This document shows positions 8,272 through 16,190 of a stretch of 64,000 nt of DNA, in pieces; the first letter of the stretch is position 1, and each line of letters opens with the position of its first letter. This DNA comes from Roseateles terrae (GTDB lineage: Bacteria > Pseudomonadota > Gammaproteobacteria > Burkholderiales > Burkholderiaceae_C): the NCBI RefSeq assembly GCF_014192155.1, contig NZ_JACHXO010000004.1, positions 124,001 through 188,000 of the forward strand, read 5' to 3'. Position numbers and translations under genes: made by a program. Under the pieces are notes generated by a model that made no database searches, had not been told where the DNA came from, and saw nothing but the letters and a program-made list of their open reading frames with translations.

Positions 8272-8505
8272 ATGACTGCTTATCACCACACCCCGACCGA
8301 GGCCCTGCCGGCCGCCGCGCTGGACGTCAGCGCGCGCGTGGCCGCATCAGGTTCGCCGCGCCACGATGCGGTATCCCTGCCCCAGCGGCGGCGCGTCAGC
8401 AGCGAAGCGCTGCTGGGCAACGAGCGGGAAGTGGAGATCGAGCACTCCGGGCAGTTGTACCGGCTGCGTCTGACGTCGCTGGGCAAGCTGATCCTGACCA
8501 AGTGA
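8272..8505 (+). CDS. hemP: Hemin uptake protein HemP
   Basis: A 77-residue small protein. The C-terminal half is the HemP domain: SSEALLGNEREVEIEHSGQ followed by YRLRLTSLGKLILTK, ending in the invariant LILTK. The N-terminal ~38 residues are variable. HemP in Burkholderia/Bradyrhizobium relatives is needed for, or activates, heme receptor gene expression and heads heme operons. Here it precedes hmuR by 386 nt. There is no Shine-Dalgarno sequence before the ATG; the promoter position suggests a leaderless message. Confidence 0.92.
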   Translation: MTAYHHTPTEALPAAALDVSARVAASGSPRHDAVSLPQRRRVSSEALLGNEREVEIEHSGQLYRLRLTSLGKLILTK

Positions 8506-8891
8506 GCAGGTGTCGGCGGGATGTCGCTTGGTGAGCGGCTGGGCCGTCGAGCCACTGAGTCGTTGACCGTTGACCGTAGACCGTAGACAGCTGAGTCGGT
8601 GATCCGGTGAGCTGTTGGACCGCTGCAGCGGGTCCGCGCGCCGGCATCCGGATAAGAGGGGCTGACACTCTTCCACCGCATGCGGCTCCGGCCTCCAGGC
8701 CATCGACCACGGTGTCGCCTCGCCCCATGCACCAGCATCACGACCTGTCAGGCCGCTTACCCCCGGTCTCACCGTCAAGTCTGGCGTAGTCGCCTGCGTC
8801 GTACTGCTTCCGTTCTTTTCGTTCTTCTACCCTTCCACGCACAAGCCCGCGTCGCGCCAGCCCGTGCGAGATCCTTCAGGACCTCAGCACC
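8506..8891 (+). other. Intergenic region hemP-hmuR
   Basis: 386 bases without a gene. It holds short direct repeats (GTTGACC twice, then GTAGACC/GTAGAC at 8560-8588) and a pyrimidine-rich run near 8805-8835. An AGGA about 10 nt before 8892 is the probable hmuR ribosome binding site. No Fur-like box was seen here, so hmuR may depend on the hemP promoter or on a HemP-activated promoter within this interval. Confidence 0.55.
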
Positions 8892-11276
8892 ATGTCTCTG
8901 CGCCAGACGCCCGTCGCGCTTGCCCTCTCCGTGGCCTTCCCGCTGGTCTTTGCGCCGGCAACACCGCCTGCGTTCGCGCAGTCCGTGACACCGGCCTCGC
9001 CTCCCGCCCCTTCCCAGGCCGCAACCGGAGCCAAACTGTCGGCCACCGCGCCAGCCGCATCACCAGCAGCCCGTCAGGCCGCACCCCACACCGCACCGCC
9101 CACGGCCCCCCAGGCCGGATCAGACGCGGCGTCCCAGCCGGCATCGCACCCGAGATCTTCGGCCGCGACCTCCGCGCCCACCCAGCCCCTGGGTGACATC
9201 ACCGTCAGCGCCACCCGGACCGAACGCGCCACCACCGCCGTCCCCAACACGGTGACGGTGATCACCCGCAAGGACCTCGACCGCCGCGACGCCCGCGACC
9301 TGAAGGACCTGCTCAGCGACGAAGTCGATCTCTCGGTCAAGGCGATGACGCCCCGCTTCACCGCCGCCGGTGCCTCCACGGGCCGCGCCGGCAACGAGGG
9401 GATCAACATCCGCGGTCTCGAGGGCAACCAGGTGCTGATGATGGTGGACGGCATCCGCATCCCGCAGAGCTTCGCCTTCGGCCCGTTCGCCAGCGGCCGG
9501 GCCGACTTCGTCGATCTGGACAGCCTCTCCGCCGCAGAAGTGCTGCGCGGCCCGGCGTCCACCAGCTACGGCAGCGACGGTCTGGCCGGTGCGCTGGTCA
9601 TGCGCACGCTGTCCCCCGATGACCTGCTCAAGGACGGCAAGACCTTCGCCGGCTACGCCAAGCTGGGCCTGCAAACGGTGGACAGCTCCAGGACCGCCAG
9701 CACGGCGCTGGCTTTCGGTAGCGGGGACTGGTCCAGCCTGATTCAGGCCTCGATTCGCCGCGGCCACGAGACCCGGAACCAGGGCGACGACCACGCCGCC
9801 AACAGCACCCGCACGGCGCCGAACCCGACCGACATCGACACCCGAAGCGTCCTGGCCAAGCTGGCCTACCGGGTGAATGCCGCCAATCGCCTGACCGGCA
9901 CGGCGGAATACCGCGAGCGCAAGATCGACACCGACGTGCTCACCGGCCTGACCGTTCCCACCGCGACACCCGCCGCCACGGCGGTCATTGGCCTCACCGC
10001 CAACGACCGCATGGATCGCAAGCGCGTGTCCCTGGAGCATCGCTACGAAGACCTCAACGCCCTCTGGGTCCAGCAGGCCACGACCCAGATCTACGTGCAG
10101 GACAGCCAGACCGAGCAGTATTCCTACGAAGACCGCAACACCGCCGCGGACCGCACCCGCTACACCGACTACCAGGAGCATCTGATCGGCCTGAGCACCC
10201 AGGCGCAGACCCAGTGGCAGAACCAGCGCCTGAGCTATGGCGTGGATGTAAGCCGCAACCACATCGAAGCGGTGCGCGACGGCACCGTGCCGCCGGCGGG
10301 CGAAACCTTCCCCAGCCGCCCTTTCCCCAAGACCCGCTACCAACTGGCCGGCGCCTTTCTTCAGGATGAGATCGAGTTCGGCAACGTCTCGCTGATCCCG
10401 GCCCTGCGTTTCGAGCATTACCGGCTCACGCCCGACACCACCGGCTACGCCGGACAGGCGGTGAAGCTGTCCGACCACGCCCTCACCCCGCGGCTGGGCG
10501 CCGTCTGGCGCGCAACCGAATGGCTGCAGCCCTATGTGCAGTGGTCGCAGGGCTTTCGCGCGCCCACGCCGGATCAGGTCAACAACGCCTTTGCCAATCC
10601 GCTCTACGGCTATTCGAGCATCGGCAATCCGAATCTGAAACCGGAGCATGCGAACAGCTGGGAGCTTGGCGTGCGAGGCGGTCTCGGCAAGGACGTCCGC
10701 TGGCAGCTCAGCGCCTACGACAACCGCTACCGTGACTTCATCAGCCAGGAAGTTGTGAGCGGCTCGCTGGCCACCGCCAACCTCGTCTATCAGTACATCA
10801 ACCTCAGCCAGGCGCGCATCAAGGGCGCCGAAGCCCGCGCCGTGTGGGATGTGGCCACCGGCCTGTCGCTTCATGCGGCGCTCGCGTACGCAGAGGGCCA
10901 CAGCACCGTGGACGGCGTGGAGTCGCCGCTCAACACGGTGCAGCCGCTGCGAGCGACGCTGAGGGCCCGCTACGAGCGCGGTGATTGGTCCGGCTGGGCC
11001 AGCCTGCAGCACAGCAGTCGCAAGAAGGCGTCCGACATCAGCAGCGGCGGCAGCACCGCCGCGCCGTTCGCCCCGGGCGCGTACCAGGTGGTGGATCTGG
11101 GCGGCGCCTACCGCATCAACCCGACGCTGAGCCTGTCCGCCGCCGTCACCAACCTCTTCGACCGCAAGTACTGGCGCTGGGGCGACGTCTCCGGCGTGGC
11201 TGCCAACAGCACCGTGCTGGACAGCTACACCGCCCCGGGCCGCGCGCTGCAGGTGTCCCTGCGCGCCGATTTCTGA
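8892..11276 (+). CDS. hmuR: TonB-dependent heme/hemoglobin receptor HmuR
   Basis: A 794-residue outer-membrane beta-barrel that takes up heme with TonB energy. It has a signal peptide (1 to about 29, PAFA-Q), a 60-residue Ala/Pro/Ser linker and a plug domain starting near GDITVSATRTER (VxVxATRxE) with NIRGLEGNQVLMMVDGIR, the family plug motif. The barrel contains the heme-receptor FRAP box (555-558) and NPNL box (579-582) and ends in Phe (VSLRADF). The loop between FRAP and NPNL has Tyr572 and Tyr574 but no His. The hmuS start is 31 nt downstream. It belongs to the hemoglobin/transferrin/lactoferrin receptor group, most like PhuR/BhuR/HmuR. Confidence 0.93.
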   Translation: MSLRQTPVALALSVAFPLVFAPATPPAFAQSVTPASPPAPSQAATGAKLSATAPAASPAARQAAPHTAPPTAPQAGSDAASQPASHPRSSAATSAPTQPLGDITVSATRTERATTAVPNTVTVITRKDLDRRDARDLKDLLSDEVDLSVKAMTPRFTAAGASTGRAGNEGINIRGLEGNQVLMMVDGIRIPQSFAFGPFASGRADFVDLDSLSAAEVLRGPASTSYGSDGLAGALVMRTLSPDDLLKDGKTFAGYAKLGLQTVDSSRTASTALAFGSGDWSSLIQASIRRGHETRNQGDDHAANSTRTAPNPTDIDTRSVLAKLAYRVNAANRLTGTAEYRERKIDTDVLTGLTVPTATPAATAVIGLTANDRMDRKRVSLEHRYEDLNALWVQQATTQIYVQDSQTEQYSYEDRNTAADRTRYTDYQEHLIGLSTQAQTQWQNQRLSYGVDVSRNHIEAVRDGTVPPAGETFPSRPFPKTRYQLAGAFLQDEIEFGNVSLIPALRFEHYRLTPDTTGYAGQAVKLSDHALTPRLGAVWRATEWLQPYVQWSQGFRAPTPDQVNNAFANPLYGYSSIGNPNLKPEHANSWELGVRGGLGKDVRWQLSAYDNRYRDFISQEVVSGSLATANLVYQYINLSQARIKGAEARAVWDVATGLSLHAALAYAEGHSTVDGVESPLNTVQPLRATLRARYERGDWSGWASLQHSSRKKASDISSGGSTAAPFAPGAYQVVDLGGAYRINPTLSLSAAVTNLFDRKYWRWGDVSGVAANSTVLDSYTAPGRALQVSLRADF

Positions 11277-11306
11277 CCGATGCCGCCGACTCACAAGGAG
11301 CTCCCC

Positions 11307-12404
11307 ATGCATGAAGCCCGCTACACCGCCCTGCGCCAGGCCTTCGCGACGGCGCGCCAGGAACGCCGCGCACGCCACCGTGACATTGCCGACGCGCTGA
11401 AGATCTCCGAAGGCGAACTGCTGGCCGCCCATCTGGGCGCCTTCACCGATGCGGAATCCCCGCTCAAGGCGCGTCGCCTGCGCGCGGACTGGCAGTCGCT
11501 GATCGGCGCACTGGAGCCGCTGGGCACCGTCATGGCGCTGACGCGCAACGACGCCTGCGTGCATGAGAAGGTGGGCGTGTACCGCCAGGTGAGCGCCTTC
11601 GGCCCGCAGCGCCAGACCGGTCTGGTGCTGGGCGGCGACATTGACCTGCGCCTCTTCTTCGGCCAGTGGCAGCACGGCTTTGCCGTCACCGAGCGGCTGG
11701 CCGATGGCGCCTTGCAACGCAGCCTGCAGTTCTTCGACGCTGCGGGCGTCGCCATCCACAAGATCTTCCTCAAGCCCGAGAGCGACCGGGCCGCCTACGA
11801 GGCGCTGGTGGCGCAGTTCGAGTCCGACGATCAAGCGCCCGGCCTGAGCCTGGGCGAGGCCTGGCAGGAGCCTGCGGAGCGCCCCGACAACGCCATCGAC
11901 ATCGCCGCCTTCCAGGCCGAATGGGCCGACCTGCGCGACACCCATGATTTCTTCGGCCTGCTCAAGCGCCACGGACTGAGCCGCGTGCAGGCCCTGCGAC
12001 TGGCCGAACCACGATTCGTGCAACCGTTGCCGCTGTCCGCGGCCCAGGACCTCCTGAGCCGCGCCGCCCAGCAAGGCGTGTCGATCATGGTGTTCGTGGG
12101 CAATCCCGGCATCATCCAGATCCACAGCGGGCCGATCCAGAAGGTGGCCATGATGGGCTCGTGGATCAACGTGCTGGATCCAGGCTTCAACCTGCACCTG
12201 CGCGAGGACCATATCGCCGCGGCCTGGCTGGTGCGCAAGCCCACCACCGACGGGCTGGTCTGTTCGATGGAGCTGTTTGACCGTCAAGGCCGCACCATCG
12301 CGATGCTCTTCGGTGAACGCAAGCCGGGTCAGGCGGAACGTTGCGACTGGCGCCAGCTGTTGGAGAGCCTGGTGGAAGGACCAACGGAGACGGTGCCATG
12401 CTGA
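11307..12404 (+). CDS. hmuS: Cytoplasmic heme-handling factor HmuS (ChuS/PhuS family)
   Basis: A 365-residue protein made of two homologous halves, the ChuS/HemS/PhuS fold. The family binds heme delivered by the ABC transporter and passes it to, or acts as, a heme-degrading enzyme. The start was chosen at 11307 because AAGGAG lies 7 nt before it; an ATG at 11280 has no such site. Recognisable features are the NDACVHEKVGVYRQV segment in the first half and the matching MELFDRQGRTIAMLFGERKPGQ end of the second. The stop overlaps the hmuT start by 7 nt. Confidence 0.9.
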   Translation: MHEARYTALRQAFATARQERRARHRDIADALKISEGELLAAHLGAFTDAESPLKARRLRADWQSLIGALEPLGTVMALTRNDACVHEKVGVYRQVSAFGPQRQTGLVLGGDIDLRLFFGQWQHGFAVTERLADGALQRSLQFFDAAGVAIHKIFLKPESDRAAYEALVAQFESDDQAPGLSLGEAWQEPAERPDNAIDIAAFQAEWADLRDTHDFFGLLKRHGLSRVQALRLAEPRFVQPLPLSAAQDLLSRAAQQGVSIMVFVGNPGIIQIHSGPIQKVAMMGSWINVLDPGFNLHLREDHIAAAWLVRKPTTDGLVCSMELFDRQGRTIAMLFGERKPGQAERCDWRQLLESLVEGPTETVPC

Positions 12405-13285
12405 CCCGCCGTCACTGGCTGGCCTCGACCCCCGCCCTGGTCACCCTGGCGGCCCTGCCGGGGCTGATGCTGCCCCGCAGCGCCCGGGCCGCGCCGCAGC
12501 GGGTGGTGAGTGTGGGCGGCGCGCTCACCGAGATCATCTACGCCATGGGGGCCCAAGGTGACCTGGTGGGCGTGGACAGCACCTCGCTCTATCCCGCCGA
12601 TGCCACCCGGCTTCCCAATGTGGGCTATGCGCGCACGCTGGCCGCGGAAGGCCTGCTGTCGCTCGCCCCCACGATGATCGTGGCGACCGAGGAAGCCGGG
12701 CCGCCCGCCGTGCTGAATCAACTGCAATCGGCACGGGTGCCGCTGCATGTGCTGCGCGCCGACCACCGCTTCGAAGGGGTGGTCGAGCGGACCCGCAAGC
12801 TGGGCGACCTGCTCGCGAGGCCGGTCCAGGCCCGCACGCTGATCGACGGTCTGCAGCAGTCGTGGGCGCAGACACAGACGACGGTCGCCCGCGTCAGCGC
12901 CGGTCATCCCGCACCGCGTGTGCTGTTCGTGCTGTCCAATGCCGGCCATCAGGCGCGCATCTCCGGCAGCGGCACGGCGGCGGACGCGATGATCCGATAC
13001 GCAGGCGCCCTCAATGCGTTGGGCACGGTGCAGGGTTACCAAACCTTGTCGCCCGAAGCGGCCATCGCGGCGGCACCGGACGTCATCCTGGCCACATCTC
13101 AAGGCATGGATGCCGTCGGCGGCATCGACGGGCTGCTGCGTCTGCCAGGGCTGGCCCAGACGCCGGCCGCCCGGCGCCGCCGGGTCGTCAGCCTGGAGAC
13201 GATGGAAATGCTGGGCTTCGGCCCGCGTCTGCCGCAGGCGCTGGCCCAGTTGGCCACGGCGCTGCATGCGGGCGCTTCCGCCTGA
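12398..13285 (+). CDS. hmuT: Periplasmic heme-binding protein HmuT
   Basis: A 295-residue substrate-binding protein of the heme ABC importer. The N-terminus (MLTRRHWLASTPALVTLAAL) is a signal peptide with a twin-arginine-like start, cleaved near ARA-A. The family segment SLYPADATRLPNVGYARTL (about 62-80) holds the Tyr expected to ligate heme in PhuT/ShuT-type proteins. It starts at the ATG that overlaps the hmuS stop, so translation is coupled; the longer upstream frame would bury the signal peptide and is rejected. Confidence 0.92.
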   Translation: MLTRRHWLASTPALVTLAALPGLMLPRSARAAPQRVVSVGGALTEIIYAMGAQGDLVGVDSTSLYPADATRLPNVGYARTLAAEGLLSLAPTMIVATEEAGPPAVLNQLQSARVPLHVLRADHRFEGVVERTRKLGDLLARPVQARTLIDGLQQSWAQTQTTVARVSAGHPAPRVLFVLSNAGHQARISGSGTAADAMIRYAGALNALGTVQGYQTLSPEAAIAAAPDVILATSQGMDAVGGIDGLLRLPGLAQTPAARRRRVVSLETMEMLGFGPRLPQALAQLATALHAGASA

Positions 13286-13294
13286 GGCCACGCC

Positions 13295-14374
13295 ATGAGC
13301 GCGCTCGGCCCTGCCCTCTCCAACCGCCTGGCGACCGTGCGGCGCCCGTGGCCTCGCCATGCCGCGACGATGGGTGCCCTGCTGGCGGCGCTGGTGCTGG
13401 CTTCGCTGATGGCCCTGCATCTGGGCGCGGTGTCGATCTCGCCGTCCGACTGGCTCGCCGGCCCCTGGCAGCGGGACACCGCCACGGCGAGTGCCCACGT
13501 GCTGTGGCAGTTGCGCCTGCCGCGTGTGGTGCTGACGCTGTCCGTGGGTGCGGCATTGGGCCTTGCCGGCACATTGTGTCAGGCACTGTTTCGCAATCCG
13601 ATGGCGGAGCCGGGCCTGCTGGGGGTCACCAGTGGGGCGGCGGCGGCCGTGGCATTGACCCTGACCCTGTTTGCCGGCCTGCATATGGCGCTGCCCGCCC
13701 AGGCCCGCCTGTGGGTCACGCCCGCCGTCGGCTTCATTGGCGCGCTGGCGGTGTGCATGGCGCTGCAACGGCTGTCCCGCTGGCTGGCGCCCGGCTCCAT
13801 CGCCGCCTTGCTGTTGTGCGGCCTGGCGCTGCAGGCGATGACCTTCGCATGGGTCGGCCTGTGCAGCTTCCTCGCCAATGACGACCAATTGCGAGCCATC
13901 AATTTCTGGACGCTCGGCTCGCTGGCCGGCGCCACCTGGACCATGGCTGCGGTCATGGCGACGGCCGTGCTGCTGCTGGGCAGTGGGGCGCGCGCGCTGG
14001 CACCGCAGCTCAATGCGCTGGCGCTGGGCGAAGCGGCCGCGGCGCATGTCGGCATCGACGTGGACCGCCTGCGCCGCCGCACCATCACCATCGTGGCGTT
14101 GCTGGCGGCCCTGGCGGTGGCGTGGTGCGGCAGCATCGGTTTCATCGGACTGATGGCGCCTCACCTGGCACGCCAGATCGTGGGCGCCGACCTGCGACGA
14201 CTCTGGCCGACGGCCATGATGACGGGCGCACTCCTGCTGCTGATGGCCGACACCCTGGCCCGCACGCTGGCCGTGCCTGCGGAGATTCCGGTGGGCGTGT
14301 TCAGCGCCTTGATCGGCGCCCCATGGTTCCTGCTGCTGCTGCGCACGACGGTGCGACGCATGGGGAGCGCCTGA
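13295..14374 (+). CDS. hmuU: Heme ABC transporter permease HmuU
   Basis: A 359-residue inner-membrane permease of the FecCD/BtuC family with about ten transmembrane helices. Typical elements are RLPRVVLTLSVGAALGLAGTLCQALFRNPMAEPGLLGVTSGA, the cytoplasmic coupling region GEAAAAHVGIDVDRLR and the PHLARQIVGADLR segment near the end. The protein has a slightly long N-terminus (~30 residues). It starts 9 nt after hmuT and its stop overlaps the hmuV start (TGATG). It pairs with HmuV and receives heme from HmuT. Confidence 0.93.
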   Translation: MSALGPALSNRLATVRRPWPRHAATMGALLAALVLASLMALHLGAVSISPSDWLAGPWQRDTATASAHVLWQLRLPRVVLTLSVGAALGLAGTLCQALFRNPMAEPGLLGVTSGAAAAVALTLTLFAGLHMALPAQARLWVTPAVGFIGALAVCMALQRLSRWLAPGSIAALLLCGLALQAMTFAWVGLCSFLANDDQLRAINFWTLGSLAGATWTMAAVMATAVLLLGSGARALAPQLNALALGEAAAAHVGIDVDRLRRRTITIVALLAALAVAWCGSIGFIGLMAPHLARQIVGADLRRLWPTAMMTGALLLLMADTLARTLAVPAEIPVGVFSALIGAPWFLLLLRTTVRRMGSA

Positions 14375-15213
14375 TGCTGGTGATGCACGACGTCTGCGTG
14401 GACATGGGCCGTCTGCGCCTGGGGCCGATCCACCTGCGCCTGGCGGCCGGGGAGCGCGTGGCCATCCTCGGCCCGAGCGGCGCCGGCAAGTCCACGCTGC
14501 TGCGCCTGATGGCACGCGAGCTGCGGCCGTCGCGCGGGGAGGTGCTGCTGGATCGCCGACCCCTGGCGCATTGGTCCGCCAGCGATCTGGCCCGCCGTCG
14601 GGCAGTGCTGCCGCAGCAGCATGGCGTCGCGTTCGGCCTGCCAGTGGAACTGGTGGTGGCTCTGGGCCGTGTGGCGAGGCAGAGCGATGGCAGGCAGGAT
14701 TGCATCGTTCAGGAGGCGCTGGCCCAGGCCCAGGCAGAGCACCTGCAGGGGCGGCGCTTTGACACCCTCTCCGGCGGCGAGCAGGCGCGGGTGCAACTGG
14801 CGCGTGTGCTGGCGCAGGTTTGGGACGAGCGGGACGGCCTGCTGCTGGTGGACGAGCCGCTCGCGGCGATGGATCCGGGCTTGACCCTTTCCCTGATGCA
14901 GTCGATGCGACGCTTCGCGGCGGCGCGCGGACATGCGCTGGTGGCGGTACTGCACGATCTCAATCTGGCGATGAATCACTTTGACCGTCTGTGGATGGTC
15001 AAGGACGGGCAGTTGATCGCGGACTGCGATGCGGTGCCGGCCACGGTGCCGCTGCTGGAGCAGCTCTACGGGACCCGGCTGCGTCTGCTGCAGGACCAGC
15101 ATGGCATGGCGGTGTTACCGGTGATGGGGCGGGAGGTGCCGTTGACAGGTACTCACGCACAGGCGCAGGAGCCGCTGCAGCAGACGTTGCATGCCATGGA
15201 GGCACGGCGATGA
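14374..15213 (+). CDS. hmuV: Heme ABC transporter ATP-binding protein HmuV
   Basis: A 279-residue ABC ATPase. Walker A is GPSGAGKST at 33-41, the signature LSGGEQARVQLARVL near 135, Walker B LLLVDEPLAAMDP near 160 and the switch His in AVLHDLNLAM. The start at 14374 overlaps the hmuU stop by one base, so longer upstream frames are not used. It belongs to the HmuV/BtuD group. It drives heme import through HmuU. The C-terminal ~25 residues are Gln/Ala/His-rich and extend past the usual fold end. The stop overlaps the tonB start (ATGA). Confidence 0.93.
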   Translation: MLVMHDVCVDMGRLRLGPIHLRLAAGERVAILGPSGAGKSTLLRLMARELRPSRGEVLLDRRPLAHWSASDLARRRAVLPQQHGVAFGLPVELVVALGRVARQSDGRQDCIVQEALAQAQAEHLQGRRFDTLSGGEQARVQLARVLAQVWDERDGLLLVDEPLAAMDPGLTLSLMQSMRRFAAARGHALVAVLHDLNLAMNHFDRLWMVKDGQLIADCDAVPATVPLLEQLYGTRLRLLQDQHGMAVLPVMGREVPLTGTHAQAQEPLQQTLHAMEARR

Positions 15214-16169
15214 GCGTTCAGGGATTACCGTGGCCGCGCTCGTTCAACGCCGAAAGACGCAGCGTCGAGCGCCCGAGCGCCGGGAAAACAGTGACGCTGG
15301 AGACAGCGCCCGCACGCCCCGGCAACGCGCCCATCGCACCGCGCAGCATCCCGCGCCCGCCAACAGAAACCGTCCTCGCTACTGCAATGCCGCGGGCAGC
15401 CTCCTGGCCCTGGGCGGCAGCGACCCTGGTGGTGCACGGCATGGTGCTGGCGGCAATGAGCGTGACCTGGCCGCACAAGACGACGGCGCCGACACCGGCA
15501 GCACGGCCTACCTCCATGCAATGGGTCGCGGTGCGGCCGCTCTCCCTCCCTGCCCCCACCCGGCGCGCACAAGAACTTCCACGTCCTCCCGCGCCCAAGG
15601 TCGCGTGGCCGGCATCGCCGGTGCTCCCGATTCCACCACTCGCGATCAGCGATCTGCCGGGCTACCCGGCCGGTGCAGGATCGTCGCCTCCGCGATCGGA
15701 ATTGCAAGCTTCATCGCGGCGGTGGCCACCGCAGGCAGCAGAGACGGTGGATACGGCGGAGGCCGCTGAGACGGCTGCGTTCCACCCCGATGTCTCGAAG
15801 ACCATCGCAGCGACCGCAGCGCCTTCTGCCGCCCGCTCGGCCCTTCCCGACACATCGCCGCAGCCTGCGTCCTTCCCTGCCAACCACCAGCAATGCCAGG
15901 ACACCCAAACCGCCCGCTTCTACCCCGCCCTGCTGCGTGACCGCGGCGTGCAGGGTCTCGTCCGCCTCCGGGTGAAGGTGGATGACAACGGCCGCGCTGC
16001 CGAGGTGCTGATTGCCGACGGGAGCGGCTTCCGCCTGCTGGACGAAGCCGCACGCCGGGTGGCGGAGTCCTGCCCGTACGTACCCGCGCGTGAAGGGGGT
16101 CAGCGGGTGTCGAGCTGGATCGAATACGCAGTCCGGTTCGCCCTTTCGCCGCCCTCATCGGCGCTTTAG
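15210..16169 (+). CDS. tonB: TonB family energy transducer of the heme operon
   Basis: A 319-residue inner-membrane anchored protein that spans the periplasm to energise TonB-dependent receptors. A single transmembrane helix is near 70-88 (WAAATLVVHGMVLAAMSV). It is followed by a Pro/Ala-rich periplasmic stalk and a TonB C-terminal domain from about 230 (ARFYPALLRDRGVQGLVRLR through SSWIEYAVRFAL). The N-terminal cytoplasmic part of ~65 residues is unusually long. Its ATG overlaps the hmuV stop, so it is translationally coupled to the transporter. No exbB or exbD is in the window; these partners must come from elsewhere. Confidence 0.88.
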   Translation: MSVQGLPWPRSFNAERRSVERPSAGKTVTLETAPARPGNAPIAPRSIPRPPTETVLATAMPRAASWPWAAATLVVHGMVLAAMSVTWPHKTTAPTPAARPTSMQWVAVRPLSLPAPTRRAQELPRPPAPKVAWPASPVLPIPPLAISDLPGYPAGAGSSPPRSELQASSRRWPPQAAETVDTAEAAETAAFHPDVSKTIAATAAPSAARSALPDTSPQPASFPANHQQCQDTQTARFYPALLRDRGVQGLVRLRVKVDDNGRAAEVLIADGSGFRLLDEAARRVAESCPYVPAREGGQRVSSWIEYAVRFALSPPSSAL

Positions 16170-16190
16170 CGATGTCAGAAGGAGTCCACC

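Noticed and set aside
9120-12287. Long open frame antisense to hmuR and hmuS (1055 codons)
   Set aside because: It spans two known genes on the other strand, has no recognisable domain and is explained by GC-rich third positions.
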